A stretch of 64,000 nt of DNA from Leclercia sp. S52 (GCF_039727615.1 NZ_CP152474.1:4712001-4776000), one strand, 5' to 3'; counted from the stretch's first letter, positions 42,257 through 55,915 are shown. The notes: a model not told the origin generated them from the letters alone. Numbers and translations: made by a program.

Positions 42257-43801
42257 TTAACCTGCCAGGAAGAACCTGAACGCCGGGTTATGGGTCTCGT
42301 CATGACAGTCATAACCCAGCTCGTTCAGCCGCGTTTCGAAATCCGGCTCGTGCTCGCCCAGTTCAAATGCCGCCAGCACGCGGCCGTAGTCGGTGCCATG
42401 GCTGCGGTAGTGGAACAGGGAGATGTTCCAGTGCGTACCCAGGGTATGCAGGAACTTAAGCAATGCGCCAGGTGACTCCGGGAACTCGAAGCTGAACAGA
42501 CGTTCCTGTAACGGCTTCGACGGACGCCCGCCCACCATGTAGCGCACGTGCAGTTTCGCCATCTCGTCGTCGGAGAGATCCACCACGCTGTAGCCACCCT
42601 GGTGCAGCAGGTTGAGGATCTCTTTACGCTCTTCCACCCCGCGGCTCAGACGCACGCCGACAAAAATGCAGGCATCTTTGGCATCGGCAAAACGGTAGTT
42701 AAACTCCGTCACCGAACGACCGCCCAGCAGCTGGCAGAACTTGAGGAAGCTGCCCTTCTCTTCCGGGATGGTCACCGCCAGCAGGGCTTCGCGTTGTTCC
42801 CCCAGCTCGCAACGCTCGGACACGTAGCGCAGGCCGTGGAAGTTGACGTTAGCACCGGAGAGCACATGCGCCAGACGTTCGCCGCGGATGTTGTGCTGGG
42901 CGATGTATTTTTTCATCCCCGCCAGCGCCAGCGCGCCGGACGGCTCTGCCACCGCACGCACATCCTCGAACAGATCTTTCATTGCTGCGCAGATGGCATC
43001 GCTGTCGACGGTGATGATGTCGTCAAGATACTCCTGGCAGAGACGGAAGGTTTCATCCCCGATACGTTTCACCGCCACGCCTTCGGCAAACAGCCCGACG
43101 CGCGGGAGATCCACCGGATGACCGGCGTCCAGCGCCGCCTTCAGGCAGGCAGAGTCTTCCGCTTCCACGGCAATGACTTTGATCTGCGGCATCAGCTGTT
43201 TGATCAGCACTGCCACACCAGCGGCCAGGCCGCCGCCGCCAACCGGCACGAACACGCGGTCAAGATGCGCGTCCTGCTGCAGCAGTTCCAGCGCCAGCGT
43301 ACCCTGACCGGCAATCACCATCGGGTGATCGAACGGCGGCACCCAGGTGAAACCCTGCTGCTGCGCCAGCTCGATGGCTTTGGCTTTCGCTTCGTCAAAA
43401 TTGGCACCGTGGAGCAGCACTTCACCGCCAAATCCCCGCACCGCATCGACTTTGATATCTGCGGTTGCCACAGGCATGACGATCAGGGCTTTCAGCCCCA
43501 GACGCGCAGACGAGAACGCCACGCCCTGGGCATGGTTGCCCGCAGACGCCGTGATCACACCACGCGCTTTTTGCTCGTCGGTCAGCCCGGCCATCATCGC
43601 GTAGGCGCCGCGCAGCTTGAAGCTGTGCACCGGCTGGCGGTCTTCGCGCTTCACCAGAATGACGTTATCCAGCCGCGACGACAGCTTGTCCATTTTTTGC
43701 AACGGCGTTACCTGCACCGCCTCATAGACCGGCGCTCGCAGCACTGCCCGGAGATATTCTGCCCCCTCAGGGGCAGACGATAAGGGTTGGGATTCGGCCA
43801 T
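42257..43801 (-). CDS. ilvA: Biosynthetic threonine deaminase
   Basis: IlvA is a PLP enzyme turning threonine into 2-ketobutyrate, the first step to isoleucine, and is inhibited by isoleucine. The PLP Lys lies in VHSFKLRGAYAMM (about residue 62), the Gly-rich phosphate loop is VPVGGGGLAAG, and two ACT-like regulatory domains follow (about 340-514). ATG at 43801 (MAESQPLSSAPEG) is chosen as in E. coli; an ATG one codon earlier overlaps the ilvD stop. It is the last gene of ilvLGMEDA. Confidence 0.96.
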   Translation of the reverse strand: MAESQPLSSAPEGAEYLRAVLRAPVYEAVQVTPLQKMDKLSSRLDNVILVKREDRQPVHSFKLRGAYAMMAGLTDEQKARGVITASAGNHAQGVAFSSARLGLKALIVMPVATADIKVDAVRGFGGEVLLHGANFDEAKAKAIELAQQQGFTWVPPFDHPMVIAGQGTLALELLQQDAHLDRVFVPVGGGGLAAGVAVLIKQLMPQIKVIAVEAEDSACLKAALDAGHPVDLPRVGLFAEGVAVKRIGDETFRLCQEYLDDIITVDSDAICAAMKDLFEDVRAVAEPSGALALAGMKKYIAQHNIRGERLAHVLSGANVNFHGLRYVSERCELGEQREALLAVTIPEEKGSFLKFCQLLGGRSVTEFNYRFADAKDACIFVGVRLSRGVEERKEILNLLHQGGYSVVDLSDDEMAKLHVRYMVGGRPSKPLQERLFSFEFPESPGALLKFLHTLGTHWNISLFHYRSHGTDYGRVLAAFELGEHEPDFETRLNELGYDCHDETHNPAFRFFLAG

Positions 43802-43803
43802 CA

Positions 43804-45654
43804 TTAGCCCCCAAGCTTGGATTTATCGCGCACCGCGCCTTTATCCGCGCTGGTGGCAAGGGTGGCGTAGGCGCGCAGGGCGAAGGAGACTTCGCGCTGA
43901 CGATCTTTCGGCGTCCAGGCTTTATCGCCACGCGCATCCTGTGCTTCACGGCGGGCAGCAATCTCCTGCGGGCTCAGCTGCAGTTGAATACCGCGATTCG
44001 GAATATCGATTTCGATCAGATCGCCATCTTCGATGATCGCGATGTTGCCGCCGCTGGCTGCTTCCGGCGAAACGTGGCCGATAGAGAGGCCGGATGTACC
44101 GCCGGAGAAACGACCGTCGGTGATCAGCGCGCAGGCTTTACCGAGCCCCATGGATTTCAAGAAAGTGGTTGGATAGAGCATCTCCTGCATCCCCGGGCCG
44201 CCTTTCGGTCCTTCGTAGCGGATGACGACAACATCGCCAGCCACGACTTTGCCGCCGAGGATAGCTTCAACCGCGTCATCCTGGCTTTCGTACACTTTTG
44301 CCGGGCCGGTAAATTTCAGGATGCTGTCGTCCACGCCCGCGGTTTTGACGATACAGCCGTTTTCCGCGAAGTTGCCGTACAGAACCGCCAGGCCGCCATC
44401 TTTGCTGTAGGCATTTTCCAGCGAGCGAATGCAGCCTTCGGCGCGATCGTCATCCAGAGTGTCCCAGCGGCAATCCTGCGAGAACGCCTGGGTAGTGCGT
44501 ATGCCGGCCGGGCCAGCGCGGAACATTTTTTTCACTGACTCATCTTTGGTCAGCATCACGTCGTACTGATCCAGCGACTGCGGCAGCGTCAGGCCCAGCA
44601 CGTTTTTCACTTCACGGTTCATCAACCCGGCGCGGTCCAGCTCGCCGAGGATCCCCAGCACGCCACCGGCACGGTGAACGTCTTCCATGTGGTATTTCTG
44701 CGTGCTCGGCGCAACCTTACACAGCTGAGGCACTTTGCGGGACAGCTTGTCGATATCACTCATGGTGAAGTCGATCTCCGCTTCCTGGGCGGCGGCCAGC
44801 AGGTGCAGAACGGTGTTCGTGGAACCGCCCATGGCGATATCCAGGGTCATGGCATTTTCAAACGCCGCTTTGCTGGCGATATTACGCGGCAGCGCGCTGG
44901 CATCGTCCTGCTCGTAGTAGCGTTTGGTCAGTTCAACGATGCGTTTACCGGCGTTGATGAACAGCTCTTTACGATCGGCGTGGGTCGCCAGCAGCGAGCC
45001 GTTGCCCGGCTGAGACAGACCCAGCGCTTCGGTCAGGCAGTTCATTGAGTTGGCGGTGAACATACCGGAACAGGATCCGCAGGTCGGACAGGCGGAACGT
45101 TCAACCTGATCGCTCTGCTCGTCGGAGACTTTCGGGTCGGCGCCCTGAATCATCGCATCGACCAGGTCGAGCTTGATGATTTTATCTGAGAGCTTGGTTT
45201 TACCCGCTTCCATTGGACCGCCGGAGACGAAGATCACCGGAATGTTCAGGCGCAGGGAGGCCATGAGCATCCCCGGGGTGATTTTGTCGCAGTTGGAGAT
45301 GCAGACCATTGCATCGGCACAGTGGGCGTTGACCATATACTCCACCGAATCGGCAATCAGCTCGCGCGACGGCAGTGAATAAAGCATGCCCCCGTGCCCC
45401 ATCGCGATCCCGTCATCCACGGCAATGGTGTTGAACTCTTTCGCCACGCCGCCGGAGGCTTCAATTTGCTCAGCAACCAGCTTCCCGAGATCGCGCAGAT
45501 GCACGTGGCCCGGTACAAACTGGGTAAAAGAGTTGACCACGGCGATGATCGGTTTCCCGAAGTCGGCGTCGGTCATTCCGGTGGCGCGCCACAGCGCGCG
45601 GGCACCCGCCATGTTGCGGCCGTGAGTGGTGGTGGCGGAACGGTACTTAGGCAT
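43804..45654 (-). CDS. ilvD: Dihydroxyacid dehydratase
   Basis: IlvD dehydrates the dihydroxy acids to 2-keto acids with an iron-sulfur cluster and Mg2+. The 616-residue length matches E. coli. Cluster cysteines appear in SNCDKITPG (about residue 122) and [20 protein letters not shown] (about 193-212). The C-terminal [19 protein letters not shown] is the family signature. It follows ilvE by about 60 bp. Confidence 0.97.
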   Translation of the reverse strand: MPKYRSATTTHGRNMAGARALWRATGMTDADFGKPIIAVVNSFTQFVPGHVHLRDLGKLVAEQIEASGGVAKEFNTIAVDDGIAMGHGGMLYSLPSRELIADSVEYMVNAHCADAMVCISNCDKITPGMLMASLRLNIPVIFVSGGPMEAGKTKLSDKIIKLDLVDAMIQGADPKVSDEQSDQVERSACPTCGSCSGMFTANSMNCLTEALGLSQPGNGSLLATHADRKELFINAGKRIVELTKRYYEQDDASALPRNIASKAAFENAMTLDIAMGGSTNTVLHLLAAAQEAEIDFTMSDIDKLSRKVPQLCKVAPSTQKYHMEDVHRAGGVLGILGELDRAGLMNREVKNVLGLTLPQSLDQYDVMLTKDESVKKMFRAGPAGIRTTQAFSQDCRWDTLDDDRAEGCIRSLENAYSKDGGLAVLYGNFAENGCIVKTAGVDDSILKFTGPAKVYESQDDAVEAILGGKVVAGDVVVIRYEGPKGGPGMQEMLYPTTFLKSMGLGKACALITDGRFSGGTSGLSIGHVSPEAASGGNIAIIEDGDLIEIDIPNRGIQLQLSPQEIAARREAQDARGDKAWTPKDRQREVSFALRAYATLATSADKGAVRDKSKLGG

Positions 45655-45714
45655 GCGTTATTTACTCCCGTCTATCTGGTAAATGGGACGGTGCGTGCCG
45701 TCCCATATTTATGC

Positions 45715-46644
45715 TTATTGATTAACCTGATCCAACCAACCCCATTTATCTTCGGTTTCACCGGTAAAGAGGCCAAAGAATGCTTCCTGGATACGTTTGG
45801 TTACCGGACCGCGGCGGCCTTCACCCACCTGGATGCCGTCAACGCTGCGTACCGGCGTAATTTCTGCTGCGGTACCGGACATAAAGACTTCATCGGCCAG
45901 ATACAGAGATTCGCGGGACAACACCTGCTCGCGCACTTCGATACCCAGATCCTGCGCCAGCTTGATAATGGCGTCACGGGTGATGCCCGGCAGAGCGGAA
46001 GAGGTGAATGGCGGGGTGAACAGAATGCCATCCTTTACTTCGAACAGGTTCTCACCTGCGCCTTCGGAGATGTAGCCGTTCACATCCAGGGCGATACCTT
46101 CCTGATAGCCGTGGCGACGTGCTTCACTGCCAACCAGCAGGGAGGAGAGGTAGTTACCGCCCGCTTTAGCGGCGGTCGGAATAGTATTTGGTGCTACACG
46201 GTTCCAGGAGGAAACCATCGCGTCGATCCCCTGCTCCAGCGCTTCTGCGCCAAGGTAGGCTCCCCACGGGAACGCGGCGATGATCACATCAGTGGTGTAA
46301 CCGGCTGGCGGGTTAACGCCCATACCCACATCGCCCACAAATACCAGAGGACGGATATAAGCGCTGGTCAGGTTGTTTTTGCGCAGAACGGCGCGGCAAG
46401 CTTCCATCAGCTCGTCAACGCTCTGGGAAACCGGGAAACGATAAATTTTGGCTGAATCACGCAGACGCTGCATGTGTTCGCGATGGCGGAACACAACCGG
46501 GCCTTTGTGTGAGTCGTAGCAACGGATGCCTTCAAAAACAGACGTACCGTAGTGAAGCGCGTGGGACATCACGTGGACTTTAGCGTCCTCCCAGCGAATC
46601 ATCTCACCATTGGACCAAATGAAATCAGCTTTTTTCGTCGTCAT
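45715..46644 (-). CDS. ilvE: Branched-chain amino acid aminotransferase
   Basis: IlvE is a fold-type IV PLP transaminase for the last step of Ile, Leu and Val synthesis. At 309 residues it matches E. coli. The PLP Lys lies in TAAKAGGNYLSSLL (about residue 160); the signature EGAGENLFEVKDG follows. It is 17 bp after ilvM. Confidence 0.97.
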   Translation of the reverse strand: MTTKKADFIWSNGEMIRWEDAKVHVMSHALHYGTSVFEGIRCYDSHKGPVVFRHREHMQRLRDSAKIYRFPVSQSVDELMEACRAVLRKNNLTSAYIRPLVFVGDVGMGVNPPAGYTTDVIIAAFPWGAYLGAEALEQGIDAMVSSWNRVAPNTIPTAAKAGGNYLSSLLVGSEARRHGYQEGIALDVNGYISEGAGENLFEVKDGILFTPPFTSSALPGITRDAIIKLAQDLGIEVREQVLSRESLYLADEVFMSGTAAEITPVRSVDGIQVGEGRRGPVTKRIQEAFFGLFTGETEDKWGWLDQVNQ

Positions 46645-46661
46645 TTTTCTTCCTATTGCGC

Positions 46662-46931
46662 TCAGGCGCGAATTTGTTGTGTTTGCGATGTAGCGGCACG
46701 CTGCTGGATATCGACCCGGGCGACGTCGACCAGTTTGCTTAACTGGCTAAACAGTAATTCCACGGGGCGCTGACTGGCAACGGTCAATTCAATATTTATG
46801 TTCTGCGCGTCGGTGGCGGTTTCCATGTTCATCGAACAGATTTGGAACCCACGATGGCGCACCACGCGCAATACACGTTCTAACGTTTCCGGGTTGAAGC
46901 GAGCCTGCACGGCGACCTGATGTTGCATCAT
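46662..46931 (-). CDS. ilvM: Acetolactate synthase II small subunit
   Basis: IlvM is the ACT-domain regulatory subunit of acetohydroxyacid synthase II. The 89-residue protein (E. coli 87) starts [21 protein letters not shown]. It overlaps ilvG by 4 bp, so the two are coupled. Confidence 0.95.
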   Translation of the reverse strand: MMQHQVAVQARFNPETLERVLRVVRHRGFQICSMNMETATDAQNINIELTVASQRPVELLFSQLSKLVDVARVDIQQRAATSQTQQIRA

Positions 46932-48574
46932 GATAATTTCTCCAGCATTTGTGAGTTACTGGCGCCGGGCGGCACCAACGGCCAGACATTCTCAAGCTCG
47001 TCGATTGAGACATGAAGCAGGTAAGGCCCCTTGCTTGACAGCATTTCATCAAGTGCCGCTTCAACCTGGTCTTTACGGGTGATGTGCTGGCCGGGGATGC
47101 CGAAGGCGCTGGCCAGAACGAGGAAATCGGGGTTATCGGTCAGGGTGGTTTCGCTGTAACGCTCCTGGAAGAAGAGCTGCTGCCACTGGCGCACCATGCC
47201 TAAACGTTGGTTATCCAGCAGCACGATTTTCACCGGCAGCTGCTTACGCTTGATGGTGCCCAGCTCCTGGACGTTCATCATGAAGGAGCCATCACCGGAG
47301 ACACAGATCACCGTATCCTCCGGGCGTGCCACCTGGGCACCTACGGCGGCTGGCAAGCCGAAGCCCATGGTGCCTAAGCCGCTTGAGGTGATGAAGTTTT
47401 CCGGGCGCGTGTAGGTCATGTGCTGGGCCGACCACATCTGATGTTGACCCACGTCGGTGGTCACTACGCTGTCCGCCGGTTTGCGATCCGACAGCTGTTT
47501 CAGCAGCAACGGGGCATAGATGGCGTCACCCGGATGGTCGTAGCGCCAGGCATGTTCCCGGCGCATCTCTGCCGCGTGCTGACGCCACGCGTCGATCGCT
47601 AAAGGCTGCTGTAAAGCAGGCAGCAGCGCATTGAGATCGCCCTGCAAGGCCACGTGCGCCTGACGGAGCTTATTCATCTCTGCCGGGTCGATATCCATAT
47701 GAATGACTTTGGCATTCGGTGCGAAGGTGTTCAGCTTGCCGGTTACGCGGTCATCAAAACGCGCGCCCACGGCGATCAGCAAATCACACTCCTGCACGGC
47801 GAGGTTGGCGGCTTTGGTGCCGTGCATCCCCAGCATGCCGAGATAGTACGGATAGTGGGCATCCACCGCACCCAGCCCTTTCAACGTGCAGGCGGCTGGC
47901 ATTTTGGTGGTGGCGATAAATTCACGCAGGGCAGGAACCGCCTGCGCCATCCCCACACCGCCGCCTACATACAGGATCGGCTTTTGCGCGTGGGCCAGCA
48001 TCTGGCTGGCTTCGCTGACTTCGGCGAACGGGAACGCATCGTCATTTTCAACGGTGGAGAAGTGTGGTTCGAGATCGCCCAACGCAACCTGAATATCTTT
48101 CGGGATATCAACCAGAACCGGGCCAGGACGGCCTGAGTTTGCCACCTCAAAGGCTTCCGCCATGACGCGCGGCAGCTCTTCCAGGGATTGCACGAGGAAG
48201 CTGTGTTTCGTGCAAGCCAGTGACAAACCGAGAACGTCCACTTCCTGGAAAGCATCGGTCCCGATGAAGGGAGAAGCAACCTGGCCAGTGATGGCGACAA
48301 CGGGAACGGAATCAAGCAGCGCGTCAGCCAGGCCGGTGATCAGATTGGTTGCGCCCGGGCCGGAGGTCGCCATGCAGACGCCTGTTTTTCCGGTTGCACG
48401 TGCATAACCAATGGCCGCCATCGCCGCGCCCTGCTCGTGCCGGCACAACAGATGTTCCACGCCGCCGTCATACAATGCATCGTAAATCGGCATAATCGCG
48501 CCGCCCGGGTAACCGAAGATGGTATCGACTCCCTGCGCTCGCAACGCATGTACTACCCACTGTGCGCCATTCAT
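46928..48574 (-). CDS. ilvG: Acetolactate synthase II large subunit, intact
   Basis: IlvG is the ThDP- and FAD-dependent catalytic subunit of the valine-resistant acetohydroxyacid synthase II. All 548 codons are open, unlike E. coli K-12, where a frameshift breaks ilvG. The catalytic Glu region [19 protein letters not shown] (about 43-61) and the ThDP motif [15 protein letters not shown] are intact. It is preceded by the ilvL attenuator. Confidence 0.97.
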   Translation of the reverse strand: MNGAQWVVHALRAQGVDTIFGYPGGAIMPIYDALYDGGVEHLLCRHEQGAAMAAIGYARATGKTGVCMATSGPGATNLITGLADALLDSVPVVAITGQVASPFIGTDAFQEVDVLGLSLACTKHSFLVQSLEELPRVMAEAFEVANSGRPGPVLVDIPKDIQVALGDLEPHFSTVENDDAFPFAEVSEASQMLAHAQKPILYVGGGVGMAQAVPALREFIATTKMPAACTLKGLGAVDAHYPYYLGMLGMHGTKAANLAVQECDLLIAVGARFDDRVTGKLNTFAPNAKVIHMDIDPAEMNKLRQAHVALQGDLNALLPALQQPLAIDAWRQHAAEMRREHAWRYDHPGDAIYAPLLLKQLSDRKPADSVVTTDVGQHQMWSAQHMTYTRPENFITSSGLGTMGFGLPAAVGAQVARPEDTVICVSGDGSFMMNVQELGTIKRKQLPVKIVLLDNQRLGMVRQWQQLFFQERYSETTLTDNPDFLVLASAFGIPGQHITRKDQVEAALDEMLSSKGPYLLHVSIDELENVWPLVPPGASNSQMLEKLS

Positions 48575-48664
48575 AGTTACTTCCCCGTCGTAAATCGAGA
48601 GAAACAGAATTTTGTGCTACTACTCATCGTCTGCTCCTCGCTTATGTTTTAAAGTCATAAAAAA

Positions 48665-48690
48665 ACCCCCGGACCTTTCGGTGCGGGGGT
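48665..48690 (-). terminator. ilvGMEDA attenuator terminator
   Basis: The stem ACCCCCGGACC/GGTGCGGGGGT with a short loop is followed by a T tract on the minus strand, between ilvL and ilvG. It is the attenuator controlled by translation of the Ile/Val/Leu-rich ilvL peptide. Confidence 0.9.
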
Positions 48691-48713
48691 CTTAGTTCGT
48701 TAAGGCTTGATTA

Positions 48714-48812
48714 TTAAGCCTTTCCTCGTCCAAGTGCAGCCCCGCACGGTGGGATAATAATCACCACCACGCTAATCACGACCAGGCTAATCACTCGTAG
48801 AAGGGCTGTCAT
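48714..48812 (-). CDS. ilvL: ilvGMEDA operon leader peptide
   Basis: The 32-residue leader starts MTALLRVISLVVISVVVII and ends ALGRGKA, as in E. coli. Fifteen of its residues are Ile, Val or Leu. Stalling at these codons when charged branched-chain tRNAs are short prevents the terminator from forming. The 343 bp upstream (48813-49155) are AT-rich, hold the ilv and comM promoter regions, and show no other gene. Confidence 0.96.
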   Translation of the reverse strand: MTALLRVISLVVISVVVIIIPPCGAALGRGKA

Positions 48813-49155
48813 TTTCTGTTCTTTTTGCATCTTGTTCGAAGGAATACCTAAAGAGTTATCACAGATATCGAACCGAACACAACATTTTTTTATAATTCAC
48901 TTTCTTATTACGCTAATAGTTTAGATAAAAATCATTGTTTTTTATGACAAAAATAGAAAATGAATTATTTTCATTTTTTTGCTGCTCAGCCAAAGCCGAG
49001 AAGTAAAGCTTATTGCTGTTTGCGAGCGGTCTTCCATGACGATGAAAAGATTACAATTTCGGGGAAATAATAAGGAACAGACCGCGTAAAAACGCGATTT
49101 GCCGATAAAAATGGGCATTTCATGGTGGCATAGTAGCGCTTCAAGGAGGCTCTTT

Positions 49156-50676
49156 ATGTCACTGTCGGTTGTTTATACCCGCGCTGCGTTAGGCGTTAAA
49201 GCGCCGCTGATTTCCGTAGAAGTTCACCTCAGTAATGGCCTGCCGGGCTTAACCCTGGTCGGCCTGCCGGAAACTACCGTCAAGGAAGCCAGAGACCGGG
49301 TACGTAGCGCAATCATCAATAGCGGTTATACCTTTCCAGCCAAAAAGATCACCATCAATCTGGCCCCTGCCGATTTACCCAAGGAAGGCGGGCGATATGA
49401 TTTACCTATCGCCATTGCGCTTCTCGCCGCCTCTGAGCAGCTCTCCTCTTCCCGACTGAGCGCATACGAGTTTGTAGGTGAGCTGGCGCTTACAGGCGCA
49501 TTAAGAGGGGTTCCTGGCGCGATATCTGGCGCTCTGGCGGCCATTCAGGCTGGCAGAGAGATTATCGTCGCCAACGATAACGCTGCCGAAGTCAGCCTTA
49601 TTGAACAAAAAGGCTGCCTGGTGGCAGAACACTTGCAGGAAGTATGCGCTTTTCTTGAAGGTCGCCACGAGCTGGCTGCGCCCGTTCAGGAGCCGTTTGA
49701 GGTAGAAAACAGCGATCAGGACCTCAGCGATATTATCGGCCAGGAGCAGGGCAAACGGGCGCTGGAGATCACCGCGGCCGGCGCGCACAATCTGCTACTC
49801 ATTGGCCCACCCGGCACTGGCAAAACCATGCTCGCGAGTCGGCTCAATGGCCTGTTGCCGCCACTCAGCAACCATGAGGCGCTGGAGAGTGCGGCAATCG
49901 TCAGTCTGGTCAACGCCACATCGATGTATAAGCAGTGGCGCCGGCGTCCCTTTCGGGCACCACACCACAGCGCCTCGCTCATGGCCATGGTGGGCGGGGG
50001 TGCTATCCCCGCGCCGGGAGAGATCTCGCTGGCGCATAACGGCATTCTCTTTCTGGATGAGTTACCCGAGTTTGAACGGCGCGTGCTGGATGCCTTACGC
50101 GAGCCTATCGAATCAGGCCAGATTAATATCTCCCGTACCCGCGCCAAGATCAGTTATCCGGCTCGCTTTCAGCTTATCGCCGCCATGAACCCCAGCCCAA
50201 CGGGACACTATCAGGGTAACCATAATCGCTGTTCGCCCGAACAGACGCTCCGCTACCTGGGACGCCTGTCGGGCCCGTTCCTCGATCGCTTCGATTTATC
50301 GCTTGAGATCCCGCTCCCACCGCCAGGGTTGCTAAGCCAGGCGCACAAAGCAGGAGAAACCAGTCTCACCGTACGAAACAGAGTGCTCGCCGCGCAGGAA
50401 CGTCAGCGGGTGCGGCAGAATAAACTCAATGCTCATCTGGATAATGCGGAGATCCGCAGGTATTGCCCCCTCATGGCAGAGGATGCCCTGTGGCTGGAAG
50501 AGACCCTTACCCGGTTCGGCCTGTCGGTGCGTGCCTGGCAGCGGCTGCTAAAGGTGGCCCGCACGATTGCTGACCTGGAAGAGAGTGAAAAGATTGAACG
50601 CAGGCATTTGCAGGAAGCCCTGAGCTATCGTGCTATTGACCGTCTGCTGTTGCACCTGCAAAAGATGCTGGAATGA
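49156..50676 (+). CDS. comM: ComM (YifB), Mg-chelatase-like AAA+ ATPase
   Basis: A 506-residue AAA+ protein. In naturally transformable bacteria ComM is a hexameric helicase promoting branch migration during DNA integration; its enterobacterial role is not settled. The N-terminal Lon-like/ChlI domain (about 1-165) is followed by Walker A LLIGPPGTGKTMLASR (about 212-227), Walker B GILFLDELPEF, and a C-terminal helical domain. ATG at 49156 (MSLSVVYTRAALG) follows a strong AAGGAGG site at 49143-49149. A longer upstream frame is unconserved. Confidence 0.94.
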   Translation: MSLSVVYTRAALGVKAPLISVEVHLSNGLPGLTLVGLPETTVKEARDRVRSAIINSGYTFPAKKITINLAPADLPKEGGRYDLPIAIALLAASEQLSSSRLSAYEFVGELALTGALRGVPGAISGALAAIQAGREIIVANDNAAEVSLIEQKGCLVAEHLQEVCAFLEGRHELAAPVQEPFEVENSDQDLSDIIGQEQGKRALEITAAGAHNLLLIGPPGTGKTMLASRLNGLLPPLSNHEALESAAIVSLVNATSMYKQWRRRPFRAPHHSASLMAMVGGGAIPAPGEISLAHNGILFLDELPEFERRVLDALREPIESGQINISRTRAKISYPARFQLIAAMNPSPTGHYQGNHNRCSPEQTLRYLGRLSGPFLDRFDLSLEIPLPPPGLLSQAHKAGETSLTVRNRVLAAQERQRVRQNKLNAHLDNAEIRRYCPLMAEDALWLEETLTRFGLSVRAWQRLLKVARTIADLEESEKIERRHLQEALSYRAIDRLLLHLQKMLE

Positions 50677-50679
50677 AAA

Positions 50680-50697
50680 AAGGGGCCGTAGCCCCTT
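50680..50697. terminator. Bidirectional terminator between comM and maoP
   Basis: The stem AAGGGGC/GCCCCTT with a CGTA loop has a T-rich tail on the plus strand and T6 on the minus strand, placed between the convergent comM and maoP stops. Confidence 0.75.
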
Positions 50698-50701
50698 CTT
50701 C

Positions 50702-51040
50702 TTAATCGTCTGATTCGGTGTAGTCTTCCGCACCTTCCATCTGTGGTTTACCACCAGACAGGGTATGGAAACGCTTTGGACGTTTGATACGTGCCATATA
50801 CTTGATCCATACGCGCTCCGCTTCCGTTACCGGCTCACGCTCGCCACGGCAGACGGCAACAAACGATTTTTCGTCTTCAGTGGAGGGTTCGCGTTTTCCC
50901 AAATCCAGTTCATTGAAAGCATAACCGTGGCGCTCAAGCAGTTGTGCTTCTTTGATGGTGAAATCACCATGGCGAGAAAATCCGCGTGGATAATTTTTAT
51001 TGTCGAAAAAACGATTAGTCGTCGTAAAGCTTTCCGCCAT
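50702..51040 (-). CDS. maoP: MaoP, Ori-macrodomain organiser
   Basis: MaoP (YifE, DUF413) acts with the site maoS to shape the Ori macrodomain in E. coli. The 112-residue protein matches E. coli almost throughout: [14 protein letters not shown] start, [19 protein letters not shown], and [16 protein letters not shown]. It is divergent from hdfR. Confidence 0.95.
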   Translation of the reverse strand: MAESFTTTNRFFDNKNYPRGFSRHGDFTIKEAQLLERHGYAFNELDLGKREPSTEDEKSFVAVCRGEREPVTEAERVWIKYMARIKRPKRFHTLSGGKPQMEGAEDYTESDD

Positions 51041-51074
51041 CCTACACGCTCCTATATCTTTGGCCGAGCTATTT

Positions 51075-51091
51075 ATGGCGCGGAGTATTAG
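51075..51091. promoter_or_regulatory. Candidate maoS site between maoP and hdfR
   Basis: The minus strand reads CTAATACTCCGCGCCAT, which I recall as the 17-bp maoS sequence of E. coli, and it sits in the expected maoP-hdfR gap. My recall of the exact site should be checked. It also overlaps likely divergent promoter elements. Confidence 0.6.
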
Positions 51092-51158
51092 TTACGCTTG
51101 ACAGAGCGTCCAACAAAACATTTAAATCATAACGACAAATTATTTTGCGGAGAAAACC

Positions 51159-51980
51159 GTGGATACGGAATTGCTAAAAACTTTCCTCGAAGTGAGCAGA
51201 ACTCGCCACTTTGGGCGCGCCGCAGAAGCGCTTTATCTGACGCAGTCGGCGGTGAGCTTTCGTATTCGGCAGCTTGAAAATCAGCTTGGGGTGAACCTTT
51301 TCACCCGCCACCGCAACAACATTCGCTTAACGCCCGCAGGTGAAAAGCTTCTGCCGTATGCAGAAACTTTGATGAACACCTGGCAGGCCGCGCGTAAAGA
51401 GGTTGCCCATACCTCAAAGCATAATGAGTTTTCTATCGGTGCCAGCGCCTCTTTATGGGAGTGCATGCTAAGCCCCTGGCTGAGCCGGCTGTATCGCTCT
51501 CACGGACAGCTGCAGTTTGAGGCTCGCATTGCGCAGCGGCAGTCGCTGGTGAAGCAGTTACATGAACGTCAGCTGGATCTGCTGATCACCACCGAAGCCC
51601 CGAAAATGGATGAATTTAGCAGCCAGATCCTCGGGCAGTTCACCCTGGCGCTTTATGCTGCTGAACCGTCAGCCATGAAAAGCGACCTGAACTATCTGCG
51701 ACTCGAATGGGGCCCCGATTTTCAGCCGCATGAAGCGGGTTTGATTGCCATTGACGATGTGCCGATCCTGACCACCAGTTCGGCCGAGATAGCCTGCCAG
51801 CAACTCGCCTCGCTAAAGGGTTGCACCTGGTTGCCACAGCGCTGGGCCAGTCAAAAAGCCGGACTGTATACGGTGGCGGATTCAGCCCTGCTCCAGAGGC
51901 CTCTGTATGCCATCTGGCTGCAGAACAGCGACAAGCAAGGACAAATTAAAGATCTGCTCAAAATCAACGTGATGGATTAA
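51159..51980 (+). CDS. hdfR: HdfR, LysR-type regulator (flhDC repressor)
   Basis: HdfR represses the flagellar master operon flhDC in E. coli. The 273-residue protein has the N-terminal winged helix ([33 protein letters not shown], about 7-39) and a LysR effector domain. GTG start at 51159 ([13 protein letters not shown]), as in E. coli. It is about six residues shorter than E. coli, by a small internal gap and a shorter end. It converges on trpT. Confidence 0.93.
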   Translation: MDTELLKTFLEVSRTRHFGRAAEALYLTQSAVSFRIRQLENQLGVNLFTRHRNNIRLTPAGEKLLPYAETLMNTWQAARKEVAHTSKHNEFSIGASASLWECMLSPWLSRLYRSHGQLQFEARIAQRQSLVKQLHERQLDLLITTEAPKMDEFSSQILGQFTLALYAAEPSAMKSDLNYLRLEWGPDFQPHEAGLIAIDDVPILTTSSAEIACQQLASLKGCTWLPQRWASQKAGLYTVADSALLQRPLYAIWLQNSDKQGQIKDLLKINVMD

Positions 51981-52052
51981 GGGATATGTTGCAGGGACGC
52001 AACGCAAAGACACTACAGAGGGAGGGTTTTGCTTTCTGAAAGGCAAAAAAAA

Positions 52053-52074
52053 ATCCTTTGCCGAAGCAAAGGAT
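52053..52074 (-). terminator. Terminator of the rRNA operon after trpT
   Basis: The stem ATCCTTTGC/GCAAAGGAT with a CGAA (TTCG on the transcript) loop and a long T tract on the minus strand lies directly after trpT, matching the end of E. coli rrnC. Confidence 0.9.
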
Positions 52075-52082
52075 CCTTTATA

Positions 52083-52158
52083 TGGCAGGGGCGGAGAGAC
52101 TCGAACTCGCGACACCCGGTTTTGGAGACCGGTGCTCTACCAACTGAGCTACGCCCCT
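52083..52158 (-). tRNA. trpT: tRNA-Trp (CCA)
   Basis: A 76-nt tRNA on the minus strand, acceptor AGGGGCG/CGCCCCT, anticodon CCA in CGGTCTCCAAAACCG, encoded CCA end. It is distal in the rRNA operon, as in E. coli rrnC. Confidence 0.97.
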
Positions 52159-52208
52159 AAATTTCTTACTACTAAGCCTGCTAATAAAGCAGGCTTAGTT
52201 TAAATAGG

Positions 52209-52285
52209 TGGCGGAACGGACGGGACTCGAACCCGCGACCCCCTGCGTGACAGGCAGGTATTCTAACCGACTGAACTACCGCTCC
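52209..52285 (-). tRNA. aspT: tRNA-Asp (GUC)
   Basis: A 77-nt tRNA on the minus strand, acceptor GGAGCGG/CCGTTCC, anticodon GTC in CTGCCTGTCACGCAG, encoded CCA. It lies between 5S and trpT, as in E. coli rrnC. Confidence 0.97.
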
Positions 52286-52338
52286 ACCGAATACTTCTGT
52301 AACCACCGGTTTAATGCCCCGGTTCACTACGTAATTTG

Positions 52339-52458
52339 ATGCCTGGCAGTTCCCTACTCTCGCATGGGGAGACCCCACACTACCATCGGCGCTACGGCGT
52401 TTCACTTCTGAGTTCGGCATGGGGTCAGGTGGGACCACCGCGCTACAGCCGCCAGGCA
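52339..52458 (-). rRNA. rrf: 5S ribosomal RNA
   Basis: The 120-nt sequence runs on the minus strand from TGCCTGGC to GCCAGGCAT, with the conserved CCGAACTCAGAAGTGAAACG loop. It is the third rRNA of the operon. Confidence 0.97.
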
Positions 52459-52550
52459 AATTCTGTTTCCGACACGCCCTTCGGGCCTGTCAGTTAATCT
52501 GTATCAGCTGAAAATTGTCTCAAATACCGCCGAAACAGCTTCGGCGTTGT

Positions 52551-55457
<2,907 letters not shown>

Positions 55458-55654
55458 TCACAACCCGAAGATGTTTCACTTCTGATTGCGAAAATTTGAG
55501 AGACTCCAACACACCGCTTATCTGCTCTTATTACGGAGAGCAGACACGGCGTGTCGTTTCAATTTTCAGCTTGATCCAGATTTTTAAAGAGCAAAACTTC
55601 GCAGCGCACCTTCTCAGGTACACTCTGAAGTTTTCTTGTTGTTGCAGTAAAGGA

Positions 55655-55730
55655 TGGTGGAGCTATGCGGGATCGAACCGCAGACCTCCTGCGTGCAAGG
55701 CAGGCGCTCTCCCAGCTGAGCTATAGCCCC
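55655..55730 (-). tRNA. alaT: tRNA-Ala (UGC) in the 16S-23S spacer
   Basis: A 76-nt tRNA on the minus strand, acceptor GGGGCTA/TAGCTCC, anticodon TGC in GCCTTGCACGC, encoded CCA. The pair Ile-Ala marks this as an rrnA/D/H-type spacer, although the flanks resemble rrnB and rrnC. Confidence 0.97.
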
Positions 55731-55767
55731 ATCGTAGTTATATCTCTTCAAATTTGCGGGGCAAATT

Positions 55768-55844
<77 letters not shown>

Positions 55845-55915
55845 GCAGAGATTTTTTACTGCTTACTTTTCATCAGACAATCTGTGTGAGCACTGCAAAG
55901 GCAGGTTCTTTAAGG

